The notes under the pieces: generated by a model
Told to the model about the DNA's origin: nothing
The model's database searches: none
The model's input: the letters and a program-made list of their open reading frames with translations, nothing else
Part shown: piece after piece, positions 9,703-17,941 of the stretch
How the letters are laid out: each line of letters begins with the position of its first letter
Position numbering within the stretch: the stretch's first letter is position 1
Made by a program: the position numbers and the translations under genes
Assembly: GCA_964556005.1 (NCBI GenBank)
Contig: CAZKUR010000037.1
Coordinates: forward strand, 1 to 38,894
Source: CAZKUR01 sp964556005
Lineage (GTDB): Bacteria > Bacteroidota > Ignavibacteria > Ignavibacteriales > Ignavibacteriaceae
Length of the DNA: 38,894 nt
Direction of reading: 5' to 3'

Positions 9703-9923
9703 GCCAAGGCAAAAGGTGATAGTCAAAGTATAATCCCTGTTAGTTTTTAAAGTATTGGCTAAATCACCTCCCGATATTTTTAATAATAACAGCAAGAATA
9801 ATTTTTATTTACTATTTGATCGATAAATTTTATTTTATAGATTAATGTCCAATCTTTAATCATGTTTATAAAAATCCTTTCAGCAAATTATTTTTTTTCA
9901 ATTTAATTATTAGAGGAATATAT

Positions 9924-10481
9924 ATGCAACTGAAATCTCTAAGATTCTTCGTCATACTATTCGTTTTCTCTTTGTTGACTTTCTTTTCGACATCGAAGGC
10001 ACAATTTGTTAACGGCGGTAATTATTTTGGTCCAAGTATTGGACTCTCCTTCTTAGGCAGTTCTCCTGAATTCGGAGTTAATTACGAATACGGGTTGAAT
10101 CTTGAGAATGTCGGTACGGTCGGTATCGGCGGAATATTCCGGTATTGGAGTTATAGTGAATCGTATAACTATGGCTTTTACGGATCAGGCGAATGGAAGT
10201 ACACAAATATTTTAATTGGAGCGCAGGGCAACTATCATTTTAAAGTTCCGGATAGTAAATTCGATCCTTACCTTGGCATTATACTTGCTTATGACGCAGG
10301 CTCTACAAGCTGGAGCGGCCCGAATATTTATGGCGCTAGTGTTTCGGCTGGCGGATTTTGGGCTGCTTTGCAGGCAGGAGGTAGATACTGGCTGACTCCA
10401 ACACTCGCTTTAACGGCAAGACTCGGTTTCGGAAGCCTCAGCTATGGCGGTCTTGACGTTGGGGTTGATTTTAAATTTTGA
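9924..10481 (+). CDS. Outer-membrane beta-barrel protein
   Basis: 185 residues. A clear signal peptide ends near TSKAQ (about residue 26). The rest is alternating aromatic/glycine beta strands ending in Phe (GVDFKF), typical of an 8-stranded OmpA/OmpX-like barrel. An AGAGGAA ribosome binding site at about 9911 supports the ATG. The specific role is unknown. It is a single gene closed by the terminator at 10500-10532. Confidence 0.8.
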   Translation: MQLKSLRFFVILFVFSLLTFFSTSKAQFVNGGNYFGPSIGLSFLGSSPEFGVNYEYGLNLENVGTVGIGGIFRYWSYSESYNYGFYGSGEWKYTNILIGAQGNYHFKVPDSKFDPYLGIILAYDAGSTSWSGPNIYGASVSAGGFWAALQAGGRYWLTPTLALTARLGFGSLSYGGLDVGVDFKF

Positions 10482-10499
10482 AAATTGATTTGAAAAATT

Positions 10500-10532
10500 A
10501 AAAAGGCTGTCAAAATTGTTGACAGCCTTTTT
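10500..10532. terminator. Bidirectional rho-independent terminator
   Basis: A 14-bp perfect stem (10500-10513 with 10519-10532), core GGCTGTCAA/TTGACAGCC, has a 5-base loop and runs of A on one side and T on the other. It lies between convergent genes and can serve both. Confidence 0.92.
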
Positions 10533-10540
10533 ATAAAAAT

Positions 10541-11365
10541 TTATCTGACAAGAAATTTTAGGAATGGAACTGCTTTTGCAGCGAAGAATATTAACAAGCT
10601 CCAGGTAATCCAAAGTCCGAAAACCATCCCGTAAAATTTTCCTGCTGAAGAAGACTTAAACATTTTTGATAAGCCTAAACCGATTATTATAAATGCCCAT
10701 ATAGTGATTATATCCAGCTTACCTAAAATAAAACCTACAAATGTAAATTTATCGGCATTTATAAGTGATCCGATGCTTACATCATTAATCATCCTGCCTA
10801 ATACCAACGAAAGTATTGCCGCAAGAATTACTTCAATTGAGGTTATATATGCAGGTAAACCGTTTGCTACCAATGCGGAAGTGTAAGTTCCTTCACCCTT
10901 GAAAACAAATTTTGCAAATAAAAAGTAAACCCCGGTTACGATGAAGAAGAAGATAAAGCCTACTATTAAAATCGAAACCGATTGTATAATATATCCGCTT
11001 ACGCTGCGTGATTGTGCAAATCTATCCTGCATCCTGTTCATTTGCTCATCTGCTTGTTCTTTTGTCATTTGCCCCTTTTGCACCATTTCATCGAAGGTTT
11101 GCTGCATTTGAGTAATTTGTTTCTCTTTTACCTGGAAAAAAATTTCAGGATTGCTCATTACAAGTATTTGAGTAATAACCACTAAAAGAAGTAAAATCAG
11201 GTAAGGCAGAAACCAGTCGATAGTTTTTGGCGGGAAACGGGAAGTCTTTTCAAAGGTCGCGGCAGGCTCAGTAATTACCCCGATCATTTTATCCGAATGA
11301 CTTAGTTCGGCTTCTTCAGGGGGATTGGTTTGTCCTCCAGAATTGATTGTATCAATGTTGTCCAT
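10541..11365 (-). CDS. Yip1-family multi-span membrane protein
   Basis: 274 residues. A cytosolic N-terminus (about 1-47) precedes a first membrane segment (IDWFLPYLILLLLVVITQIL). A charged loop rich in Gln and Met (about 76-117) follows, then about four more membrane segments. The pattern of a soluble tail, a large polar loop and a five-helix bundle matches bacterial Yip1-domain proteins, whose function in bacteria is poorly known. It is convergent with the barrel gene and divergent from tnaA. Confidence 0.7.
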   Translation of the reverse strand: MDNIDTINSGGQTNPPEEAELSHSDKMIGVITEPAATFEKTSRFPPKTIDWFLPYLILLLLVVITQILVMSNPEIFFQVKEKQITQMQQTFDEMVQKGQMTKEQADEQMNRMQDRFAQSRSVSGYIIQSVSILIVGFIFFFIVTGVYFLFAKFVFKGEGTYTSALVANGLPAYITSIEVILAAILSLVLGRMINDVSIGSLINADKFTFVGFILGKLDIITIWAFIIIGLGLSKMFKSSSAGKFYGMVFGLWITWSLLIFFAAKAVPFLKFLVR

Positions 11366-11551
11366 TTATTTCTCCTTAAATTTTTTGAAGAAATTGTTAC
11401 GAAAAATTATTTATTGTTTCTTCAAAAGGCAATTAAAAAAATAGAAAATATTAAATAATTATTAAATTACTGATATTTTTAATGCGGTAAGCTTAAAAGT
11501 TTAGTAAATTTACACTTTAAAATTGTTAATAATAACATACACGCGGAAATT

Positions 11552-12922
11552 ATGAAAACTATTATTGAACCATTTAAAATTAAATCTGTGGAACCGATTA
11601 GGTTTACCACAGAAGAAGAACGTATTGAAATAATTAAAGAAGCAGGATATAATCCATTTCTAATTCGTGCTGATGATGTATTGATCGATCTATTAACTGA
11701 CAGCGGAACGTCAGCTATGAGCTCGAAGCAGTGGGCAGGCATTATGGACGGCGATGAATCCTATGCAGGTTCCAAAAGCTTTTACCGGTTTGAAGAAATT
11801 GTACACACGCTTACTGCAAAAAAATACATAATACCTACTCACCAGGGAAGAGCTGCAGAAAAAATATTGTTTTTTATAGTTGGTGGGCAAGGAAAGTTTA
11901 TTCCTAACAACACTCATTTTGATACGACACGTGCAAATATTGAATTTACCGGCGCAGAAGCAGTCGATTTACTAAATGAAGTAGGCAAACATCCCGAAAT
12001 TAGAGCAGATTTTAAGGGCGATATGGATGTTGAAAAGCTGAAAGTGTTTATAGAAGAAAAAGGTGTTATGAACATACCGCTTGTAATGCTGACTGTTACA
12101 AACAATTCCGGCGGTGGGCAGCCTGTTTCGATGAAGAATATTAAAGAAGTAAAAGAAGTATGCAATAAATACGGAATACCGCTTTTTCTCGATGCATGCC
12201 GGTTTGCTGAAAATGCTTATTTCATTAAGCTAAGAGAGAAAGGATATGAAAACAAAACTCCCCGTGAAATTGCCCAGGAAATGTTTTCTTATGCCGACGG
12301 TGTTACAATGAGTGCAAAAAAAGACGGTATTGCCAATATAGGCGGTTTTTTGGCATTGAATGATGATGAGCTCGCTGTACAATGCAGGAACCTCTTAATT
12401 GTAACCGAAGGTTTTCCAACCTACGGAGGTCTCGCAGGCCGGGATCTTGAAGCTGTCGCTCAAGGTTTGATAGAAGTGCTTGATGAACATTATCTACAAT
12501 ACCGGATTAAAAGTACTGCATACCTTGGTGAGAAATTAGTTAATCAAGGAGTTCCTATTATTGAACCGCCCGGAGGTCATGCGATTTATATCGATGCAAA
12601 AAGATTTTTACCTCATATTCCGCCAGAACAATTTCCCGGCCAATCGATTGTTGCGGAATTGTATATTGAAGGAGGAATTAGAGCGGTTGAAATCGGTAGT
12701 GTTATGTTTGGGAAATACGATAAGAACGGCAAGCTTATTCCGCCGCCGATGGAATTAGTCCGGCTTGCAATCCCGAGGAGGGTTTACACGCAAAGCCACA
12801 TCGATTATGTACTTGAAGTAATTTTAGAAGTATTTAAAAGAAGAGAATCTTTAAGAGGGTATAAAATAACTTATGAAGCTCCGATGCTGAGGCATTTTAC
12901 TGCTAAATTTGAAAAATTATGA
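11552..12922 (+). CDS. tnaA: Tryptophanase (L-tryptophan indole-lyase)
   Basis: 456-residue PLP enzyme of the beta-eliminating lyase family, splitting tryptophan to indole, pyruvate and ammonia. Conserved landmarks are LIDLLTDSGT (45-53), PTHQGRAAE (95-103), FLDACRFAENAYF and the PLP lysine Lys257 in MSAKKD. Tyrosine phenol-lyase (TPL) is the close alternative, and length and numbering match TPL (456 residues) better than E. coli TnaA (471). At the positions that separate the two it is tryptophanase-like: Asp124 (FDTTR) where TPL has Thr124, Ile381 (RAVEIGS) where TPL has Arg381, and His448 (LRHFTAK) where TPL has Phe448. It heads a five-gene run. No tryptophan permease and no obvious TnaC leader were seen. 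Confidence 0.88.
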   Translation: MKTIIEPFKIKSVEPIRFTTEEERIEIIKEAGYNPFLIRADDVLIDLLTDSGTSAMSSKQWAGIMDGDESYAGSKSFYRFEEIVHTLTAKKYIIPTHQGRAAEKILFFIVGGQGKFIPNNTHFDTTRANIEFTGAEAVDLLNEVGKHPEIRADFKGDMDVEKLKVFIEEKGVMNIPLVMLTVTNNSGGGQPVSMKNIKEVKEVCNKYGIPLFLDACRFAENAYFIKLREKGYENKTPREIAQEMFSYADGVTMSAKKDGIANIGGFLALNDDELAVQCRNLLIVTEGFPTYGGLAGRDLEAVAQGLIEVLDEHYLQYRIKSTAYLGEKLVNQGVPIIEPPGGHAIYIDAKRFLPHIPPEQFPGQSIVAELYIEGGIRAVEIGSVMFGKYDKNGKLIPPPMELVRLAIPRRVYTQSHIDYVLEVILEVFKRRESLRGYKITYEAPMLRHFTAKFEKL

Positions 12923-12926
12923 TTTA

Positions 12927-13769
12927 ATGAAAATTAAAAAATTATATTCCTTCACGAATAAAAGACAAATTTGGAGACTGCTTCCTGCCGGTGAGAATAT
13001 AATCATTGAAGAAAGAGACCCTGAAAAAAAAGAGGCCTTTTTTAATTGTATTGAAATGGAAACCGGGAAAGTTATTTTCAAAAATTTACAGCTTGAAGAA
13101 AAATTTTGGATAGGAATTGAAAAAATCTCCTGCGGGATCATTCTTTTCCATAAATATGAAAAGCCCGACCTCCCCAGACACAAAGGAATTCTGGCATTTA
13201 ATATTGAAACGAAAAATGTTTTGTGGGAAAATCCCGATTTGAATTATTTGTTCGTTTACGATCAAAAAGTGTATTGCTACCGTGACAAATTTGAAGGGAG
13301 GTTGTTCTTTACTTTGGATATTAAAACCGGCAGCCTATTGGATGAATTAGGAAGCGATGTTAACGGGCTGAATAAATTAAGGGAAAAACTTATAAATGAA
13401 GATGAGTATTCCGATTATAGTTTCCCGGAAATATTTTTTAATAAGAAAAACAGCGATGTAGTCAACCGGGTTATTCAAAATCTTGAAGAAGAATATGTGA
13501 TTACAGGCCCTATTGAAATAATAGAAAAAGATAGTCTGATATTTATTAGTTATTTTGAAGTGTTTAAAGACGGTTTGTTAAAAAATTTCTTTAATGTTAT
13601 TGAAATTGATAATAAAAAATTTATTTTTAAAGAAACTCTAAATTCATCGACAAAAACGATAATTCCTGATACTTTTTTTATAAAATTTACCAATAACGGA
13701 CTAGAAGGGGGATTAATTTTTTTATTGGAAGAAAAACTAAAACTTGTTGTTTGCCTGATAAAGGAATAA
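12927..13769 (+). CDS. DUF4905-family protein
   Basis: 280 residues from the ATG at 12927, 4 bases after the tnaA stop. A TTG at 12909 inside tnaA would add six residues but has no better support. The N-terminus (FTNKRQIWRLLPAGENIIIEERD), the central FHKYEKPDLPRHKGILAFNIETKNVLWENP and the beta-rich pattern look like DUF4905, an uncharacterised Bacteroidetes family. The alternation resembles half of a PQQ-type propeller (IETKNVLW, IKTGSLLDE), but this is only an impression. No signal peptide, so probably cytosolic. Confidence 0.65.
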   Translation: MKIKKLYSFTNKRQIWRLLPAGENIIIEERDPEKKEAFFNCIEMETGKVIFKNLQLEEKFWIGIEKISCGIILFHKYEKPDLPRHKGILAFNIETKNVLWENPDLNYLFVYDQKVYCYRDKFEGRLFFTLDIKTGSLLDELGSDVNGLNKLREKLINEDEYSDYSFPEIFFNKKNSDVVNRVIQNLEEEYVITGPIEIIEKDSLIFISYFEVFKDGLLKNFFNVIEIDNKKFIFKETLNSSTKTIIPDTFFIKFTNNGLEGGLIFLLEEKLKLVVCLIKE

Positions 13770-13797
13770 ATTTATCGATGAGTTTTGAGAGGATACG

Positions 13798-14367
13798 ATG
13801 GAAATCAATGAAAACGAAAAACAGATCCTCTTGGGTGCTGCAAGGGAATCCATAAAGTCTGCATTCGAAGACTTAACTGTTTGTCCGCCGGACTATACTC
13901 AATTTCCTAATCTTAAATTAAATGCAGGCGCATTTGTAACTCTAAGAATCAATTCCGATTTACGCGGATGCATCGGTTATATAGTTTCAAAATCCACTTT
14001 ATTCGAAACCGTTTGTGATGCCTCAAAACAGGCTGCTTTTTGCGATCCCCGTTTTTTCCCGCTTGATGAAGATGAACTTGAAAAAGTAAAAATTGAAATT
14101 TCAGTTTTATCAATTCCCGTCAAAATAAATTCTTATGAAGAAATTCAACTTGGTATTCACGGATTAATTATAGAGGAAGACGGCCGGAGAGGATTACTGC
14201 TTCCGCAGGTAGCTAAGGAAAACAATTTATCGCTGGAACAATTTCTTACGGCAATTTGCGAAAAAGCCATGCTACCGGAGGATCTCTGGAAAACAAAACA
14301 AGTTAATCTAAGTACATTTACTGCTGTTATTTTTTCGGAAAAAGATGAGGAGGATATAAAGGTATGA
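13798..14367 (+). CDS. amrA: AMMECR1-family protein (AmmeMemoRadiSam system protein A)
   Basis: 189 residues with the AMMECR1 signature LRGCIGY and GAFVTLRI. The family is conserved from bacteria to humans and its biochemical role is unsettled. In many bacteria and archaea it is encoded with a MEMO1-family protein and a radical SAM enzyme; here its stop overlaps the start of the MEMO1-family gene by 4 bases (ATGA), so the two are translationally coupled. A GAGAGG ribosome binding site precedes the ATG. No signal peptide. Confidence 0.92.
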   Translation: MEINENEKQILLGAARESIKSAFEDLTVCPPDYTQFPNLKLNAGAFVTLRINSDLRGCIGYIVSKSTLFETVCDASKQAAFCDPRFFPLDEDELEKVKIEISVLSIPVKINSYEEIQLGIHGLIIEEDGRRGLLLPQVAKENNLSLEQFLTAICEKAMLPEDLWKTKQVNLSTFTAVIFSEKDEEDIKV

Positions 14368-15179
14368 AAGGAATCAGGAAGCCGAAAGTTGCCGGTATGT
14401 TTTATCCATCCGACCCGGCAAGGCTTAAAAGTGAAATAGCTCTTTTATTATCATTGGCACAACCGGAGGAAAGCCCGGAATCCATATTTGGAATAATATC
14501 TCCTCATGCAGGTTATATCTATTCAGGAAGAACCGCTTCTTACGGCTATAAGCTTTTAACCGGAAAAGATATTCAAACCGTTATAATAATTTCTCCAAGC
14601 CACAGGGAATATTTCCCCGGCGTTTGTGTATATGAAGGTGAAGGTTATGAAACGCCGTTAGGTTTTGTGCCTGTCAATAAAGGCATAGCTGATAAAATAG
14701 TTGAAGGGAGCAAATCGATTTTTAAAGGGACTGAGGGGCATAGAGACGAGCATGCGATTGAAGTTCAGTTGCCGTTCCTCCAATCCGTCTTAAAAGATTT
14801 TACGTTTCTTCCTCTGGTGATGGGAGACCAGGGGAAAATATTTATAGATGAATTATCAAATAAATTAAAACAAGTAGTCGATGAAAATACTTTAATTGTA
14901 GCAAGCTCGGATCTTTCGCATTATTATTCAAGTGAAGATGCAAATCTGCTTGATTCAATTGTAGAGCAGCATGTTAAAGAGTTTGACTACGAAGGCCTTA
15001 TAAAAGACCTTGAAGAAAGAAAATGCGAAGCATGCGGCGGTGGAACAATTGCAGCAATGATGCAGGCTGCTTCGTTTCTTGGGTTTGAACGTTCGCTAAT
15101 TTTAAATAGAAGCGATTCGTCCGAAACTTCCGGCGACCGTTCGCAAGTAGTAGGATATATGTCTGCTGTAATTTACTGA
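14364..15179 (+). CDS. amrB: MEMO1-family protein (AmmeMemoRadiSam system protein B)
   Basis: 271 residues. The family is related to non-haem iron dioxygenases. Likely metal ligands line up with those of human MEMO1: His48 (SPHAGYIYSG), His80 (SPSHREYFPG), His186 (SSDLSH) and Cys224 (ACGGGTI). GHRDEHAIEVQLPFLQ is also present. It overlaps the AMMECR1 gene. The third member of the usual trio, a radical SAM protein, is not in this window. Confidence 0.93.
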   Translation: MKGIRKPKVAGMFYPSDPARLKSEIALLLSLAQPEESPESIFGIISPHAGYIYSGRTASYGYKLLTGKDIQTVIIISPSHREYFPGVCVYEGEGYETPLGFVPVNKGIADKIVEGSKSIFKGTEGHRDEHAIEVQLPFLQSVLKDFTFLPLVMGDQGKIFIDELSNKLKQVVDENTLIVASSDLSHYYSSEDANLLDSIVEQHVKEFDYEGLIKDLEERKCEACGGGTIAAMMQAASFLGFERSLILNRSDSSETSGDRSQVVGYMSAVIY

Positions 15180-15205
15180 AATTGAAAAATTAAAGGGACT
15201 GCCGG

Positions 15206-16132
15206 TTGTTTTCAAAAAAATCAAACATCTTATTTATCGGAGCTGGAAAAATTGCCGCTTCATTAATTTCTCATCTTCAAAAATCAGGATATAATGTAAA
15301 GGGAATTTTAAGCAGGACTGAGGAATCCGCTGCAAAATATTCTTCAAGATTTAAAATTAAAAATCATTCGAATAATTTTAATTCTATAACTCCCGGCTAT
15401 AAGATTTTTTTTCTTACTGTTCCCGATGATCAAATAATTAGAGTTTCAAAAAAACTTTCCAAACTAAAGTTAAATTTTAAAAATTCTTTATTCATTCATT
15501 TATCAGGGACGGAAAATTTATCTGCGTTGAATTCTCTGAAAAGAAAAGGAGCACATACGGCATCTTTTCATATTATGCAGACTTTTCCTTCACGAAAGAT
15601 TGCAAAGATAAAAAAAAGTTATGCAGCAATTGAAACAGAAAGTAATGAAGCGAAAAAATATTTGATTAAAATAGCCGGGGACTTAAAAGTAATTCCATTT
15701 ACTTTAAATGGAAAGCAAAAATCCTCTTATCATTTAGCAGGAGTATTTGCAGCAAATTTTTTAACAGGGAATTTATTCAGTACGGAAAGAATAATGAGTG
15801 AAGCCGGGATTAAATCGGTCTCTTCGAACCGGGTGATGAATCCTATTATTCAATCTACTTTAAATAATATTAAAAAATCCGGACCGGAAAAATCATTATC
15901 AGGGCCTGTTAATAGGGGAGACATAAATACCGTTAAAAAACATATTAAAATTTTAAAAGAAATATCTAAGAAAAACGATTCGGATCTTTCAAGCAAAATA
16001 TTATATGTTAATTACTTAACTCAATCATTAAATCTTTTAGAGATTGTTTTAAAGAATAAAAACAAGCTTAATAAAAATTATAATGAAATTAAAATTTTAC
16101 TTATTAATGAATTGAAGAAGATTAAATTTTAA
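15206..16132 (+). CDS. Rossmann-like / DUF2520 protein
   Basis: 308 residues. An N-terminal NAD(P)-binding fold (LFIGAGKIAASLI, about 9-21) is followed by FLTVPDDQI, HLSGT and ASFHIMQTFPS, and then a helical C-terminal DUF2520 domain (YHLAGVFAANFLTG). It resembles a pyrroline-5-carboxylate-reductase-like or hydroxyisobutyrate-dehydrogenase-like oxidoreductase, but the substrate is unknown. The start is TTG at 15206, supported by AAAGGGA at 15192-15198; there is no nearby in-frame ATG. It is the last gene of the tnaA run. The protein is very lysine-rich. Its stop lies only 5 bases from the convergent pit stop. Confidence 0.85.
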   Translation: MFSKKSNILFIGAGKIAASLISHLQKSGYNVKGILSRTEESAAKYSSRFKIKNHSNNFNSITPGYKIFFLTVPDDQIIRVSKKLSKLKLNFKNSLFIHLSGTENLSALNSLKRKGAHTASFHIMQTFPSRKIAKIKKSYAAIETESNEAKKYLIKIAGDLKVIPFTLNGKQKSSYHLAGVFAANFLTGNLFSTERIMSEAGIKSVSSNRVMNPIIQSTLNNIKKSGPEKSLSGPVNRGDINTVKKHIKILKEISKKNDSDLSSKILYVNYLTQSLNLLEIVLKNKNKLNKNYNEIKILLINELKKIKF

Positions 16133-16137
16133 TGTTC

Positions 16138-17133
16138 CTACTTAAGCCACGTTACGACATGTACCGAAATTAAATACGTAACCGCAGCAAAAATTGCCGA
16201 AAGCGGAATCGTTAAAACCCATGCCCATAAAATATTTCTTGCAACTCCCCATCTAACTGCCGAAAATCTTTTTGTCGATCCGACACCGATAATAGAACCT
16301 GTAATTGTATGAGTTGTGCTTACAGGAATCCCTAAAATTGTTGCAAAGATAATCGTAAGTCCGGCAGAAGTTTCCGCGCTGAAGCCCCCGAAAGGATTTA
16401 ATTTTGTAATCCGCATTCCCAGAGTTTTTATTACTTTCCAGCCTCCGATAAACGTGCCTAATGCGATGACCGAATAGCTTGACAGTATAACCCAGTATGG
16501 GACATAAAAAGTATTAATTAATTTATTTGTAAAAAGAACAATGGTTATAACTCCGATTGTTTTCTGAGCATCATTCGAACCGTGGCTTAAGCTGAAAAGT
16601 GCTGAAGAAACCAATTGGAGCTTTCGAAAATATTTATCGACTCTATATGGTGCTTTATTCCTTACAATCCAAAGGGTTAACGCTGAAAAGATCAACGCAA
16701 AAGAAAATCCAAGTAATGGAGCTAAAAAGATGAATAATATTATTTTACTATAACCTGATAAAATCAATGCTCCAAATCCCGCTTTGATTACAGCAGCTCC
16801 ACCGAGACCTCCTATAATTGCATGGGAAACACTGATAGGCATTCCGAAATGAGTAGCTGTCGCCGAAAGGATAATTGCACCGATTAGGCCTGAGAATATT
16901 ACAAGATTGTCCACAATGCTGACATCCACTAATCCTTTGCCGATAGTTGTCGCGACGCTTACACCAAAAATAAAAGCAGCAGCAAAATTAAAAAGTGCAG
17001 CCCATATTACGGCTTGATTGGGTGTTAAAACTCTTGTTGATACAATTGTAGCAATGGAATTTGCGGCATCGTTCATTCCATTGTAAAAATCGAAGACTAA
17101 AGCAAGGATGATAATGAAAATTGGAAATGCCAT
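16138..17133 (-). CDS. pit: Inorganic phosphate transporter, PiT family
   Basis: 331-residue inner-membrane permease with about ten hydrophobic segments. Both internal repeats of the PiT signature are visible: FYNGMNDAANSIATIVSTR near the N-terminus and LSHGSNDAQKTIGVI in the middle, plus GIPVSTTHTITG near the end. It imports phosphate, probably as a metal-phosphate complex with protons. It starts 4 bases after the DUF47 gene and forms an operon with it. A related sodium- or sulfate-type substrate is possible, but the DUF47 partner favours phosphate. Confidence 0.92.
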   Translation of the reverse strand: MAFPIFIIILALVFDFYNGMNDAANSIATIVSTRVLTPNQAVIWAALFNFAAAFIFGVSVATTIGKGLVDVSIVDNLVIFSGLIGAIILSATATHFGMPISVSHAIIGGLGGAAVIKAGFGALILSGYSKIILFIFLAPLLGFSFALIFSALTLWIVRNKAPYRVDKYFRKLQLVSSALFSLSHGSNDAQKTIGVITIVLFTNKLINTFYVPYWVILSSYSVIALGTFIGGWKVIKTLGMRITKLNPFGGFSAETSAGLTIIFATILGIPVSTTHTITGSIIGVGSTKRFSAVRWGVARNILWAWVLTIPLSAIFAAVTYLISVHVVTWLK

Positions 17134-17137
17134 CGGC

Positions 17138-17749
17138 TCAGTTATTTTTAATGAATATTGACATTATTACATTAGCTGTAGACTGGCACTTGTCCGAAGT
17201 GTTTTCAAGAATATCAAGTATTTCTTTTTCTTTTATTAGTTCTATGGGGTCTGTTGTATTTACAAATAATTCCTTAATTGCCTGCTGATAAACCTTGTCA
17301 GCTTCTGTTTCAAGGTCTTTTACAGTTTTCATCTCGTTTATTCTTTTTGTCTTAAGATCCTGAATTGCTATATCAAGTTCACTAATTTGCTGGCGAATAA
17401 TTGATGTTAATCGTTCCGCATGGTTGATTTTCTTGGTAATATTAAAAGTATCGACACGCAATGAAGCGGCAAGCATCATGTCGCTTACAGTATCAAGCCT
17501 CTTTATCAAAGCAAAAATATCCTCCCTGTCAAACGGTGTGATATAGGTTTTATTTAATCTCTTAACTACTTTTGAAGTAATTTCATCACATCTGGTTTCT
17601 AGGGGTTTAATTTTTAATAAAAGTTCTTTGTTGTAAACATCGGAAGAAAAAAGCTCGTGTGTGTAATTTGCCATTTCACTTATATGTGAAATCATTTCTT
17701 TAAAATTATCAAAATATTTTTCTTCCTTCGGCAGTAAGATTTTCAGCAT
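17138..17749 (-). CDS. DUF47 / PhoU-like phosphate transport regulator
   Basis: 203 residues, all helical and without membrane segments, with the PhoU-like pattern TRCDEITSKVVKRLNKTYITPFDREDIFALI and later LETEADKVYQQAIKELF. The family (TIGR00153/DUF47) is typically encoded directly before pit and is thought to regulate it. It is the first gene of a two-gene operon that diverges from glyS. Confidence 0.9.
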   Translation of the reverse strand: MLKILLPKEEKYFDNFKEMISHISEMANYTHELFSSDVYNKELLLKIKPLETRCDEITSKVVKRLNKTYITPFDREDIFALIKRLDTVSDMMLAASLRVDTFNITKKINHAERLTSIIRQQISELDIAIQDLKTKRINEMKTVKDLETEADKVYQQAIKELFVNTTDPIELIKEKEILDILENTSDKCQSTANVIMSIFIKNN

Positions 17750-17941
17750 TTCAATTCCGCTAATTGATTAAACTTTATTTACAAAACTAATAAATAATTG
17801 AATACATTAACAATAATTATTCCCATTTAATTATTTTATTCATCCGGCAATAAAAATAGACGTAGATCCTTCTCAATATAATTACTTTTTTCTATATTGA
17901 CAGTTCATTTTAAATTTTCTATCCCGGAGAATCTTGTTGTT

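Noticed and set aside
9703..9923. Inverted repeat AGGTGAT / ATCACCT after priA
   Set aside because: Arms of 7 bases separated by about 40 bases with no T run; no better than expected by chance in AT-rich sequence.
11552..12922. Tyrosine phenol-lyase as the product of this gene
   Set aside because: Length fits, but Asp124, Ile381 and His448 are the tryptophanase residues where TPL has Thr, Arg and Phe.
17897..17941. TTG start 15 codons upstream of the glyS ATG
   Set aside because: No ribosome binding site before it, and the added residues do not match the family; GGAG supports the ATG at 17942.
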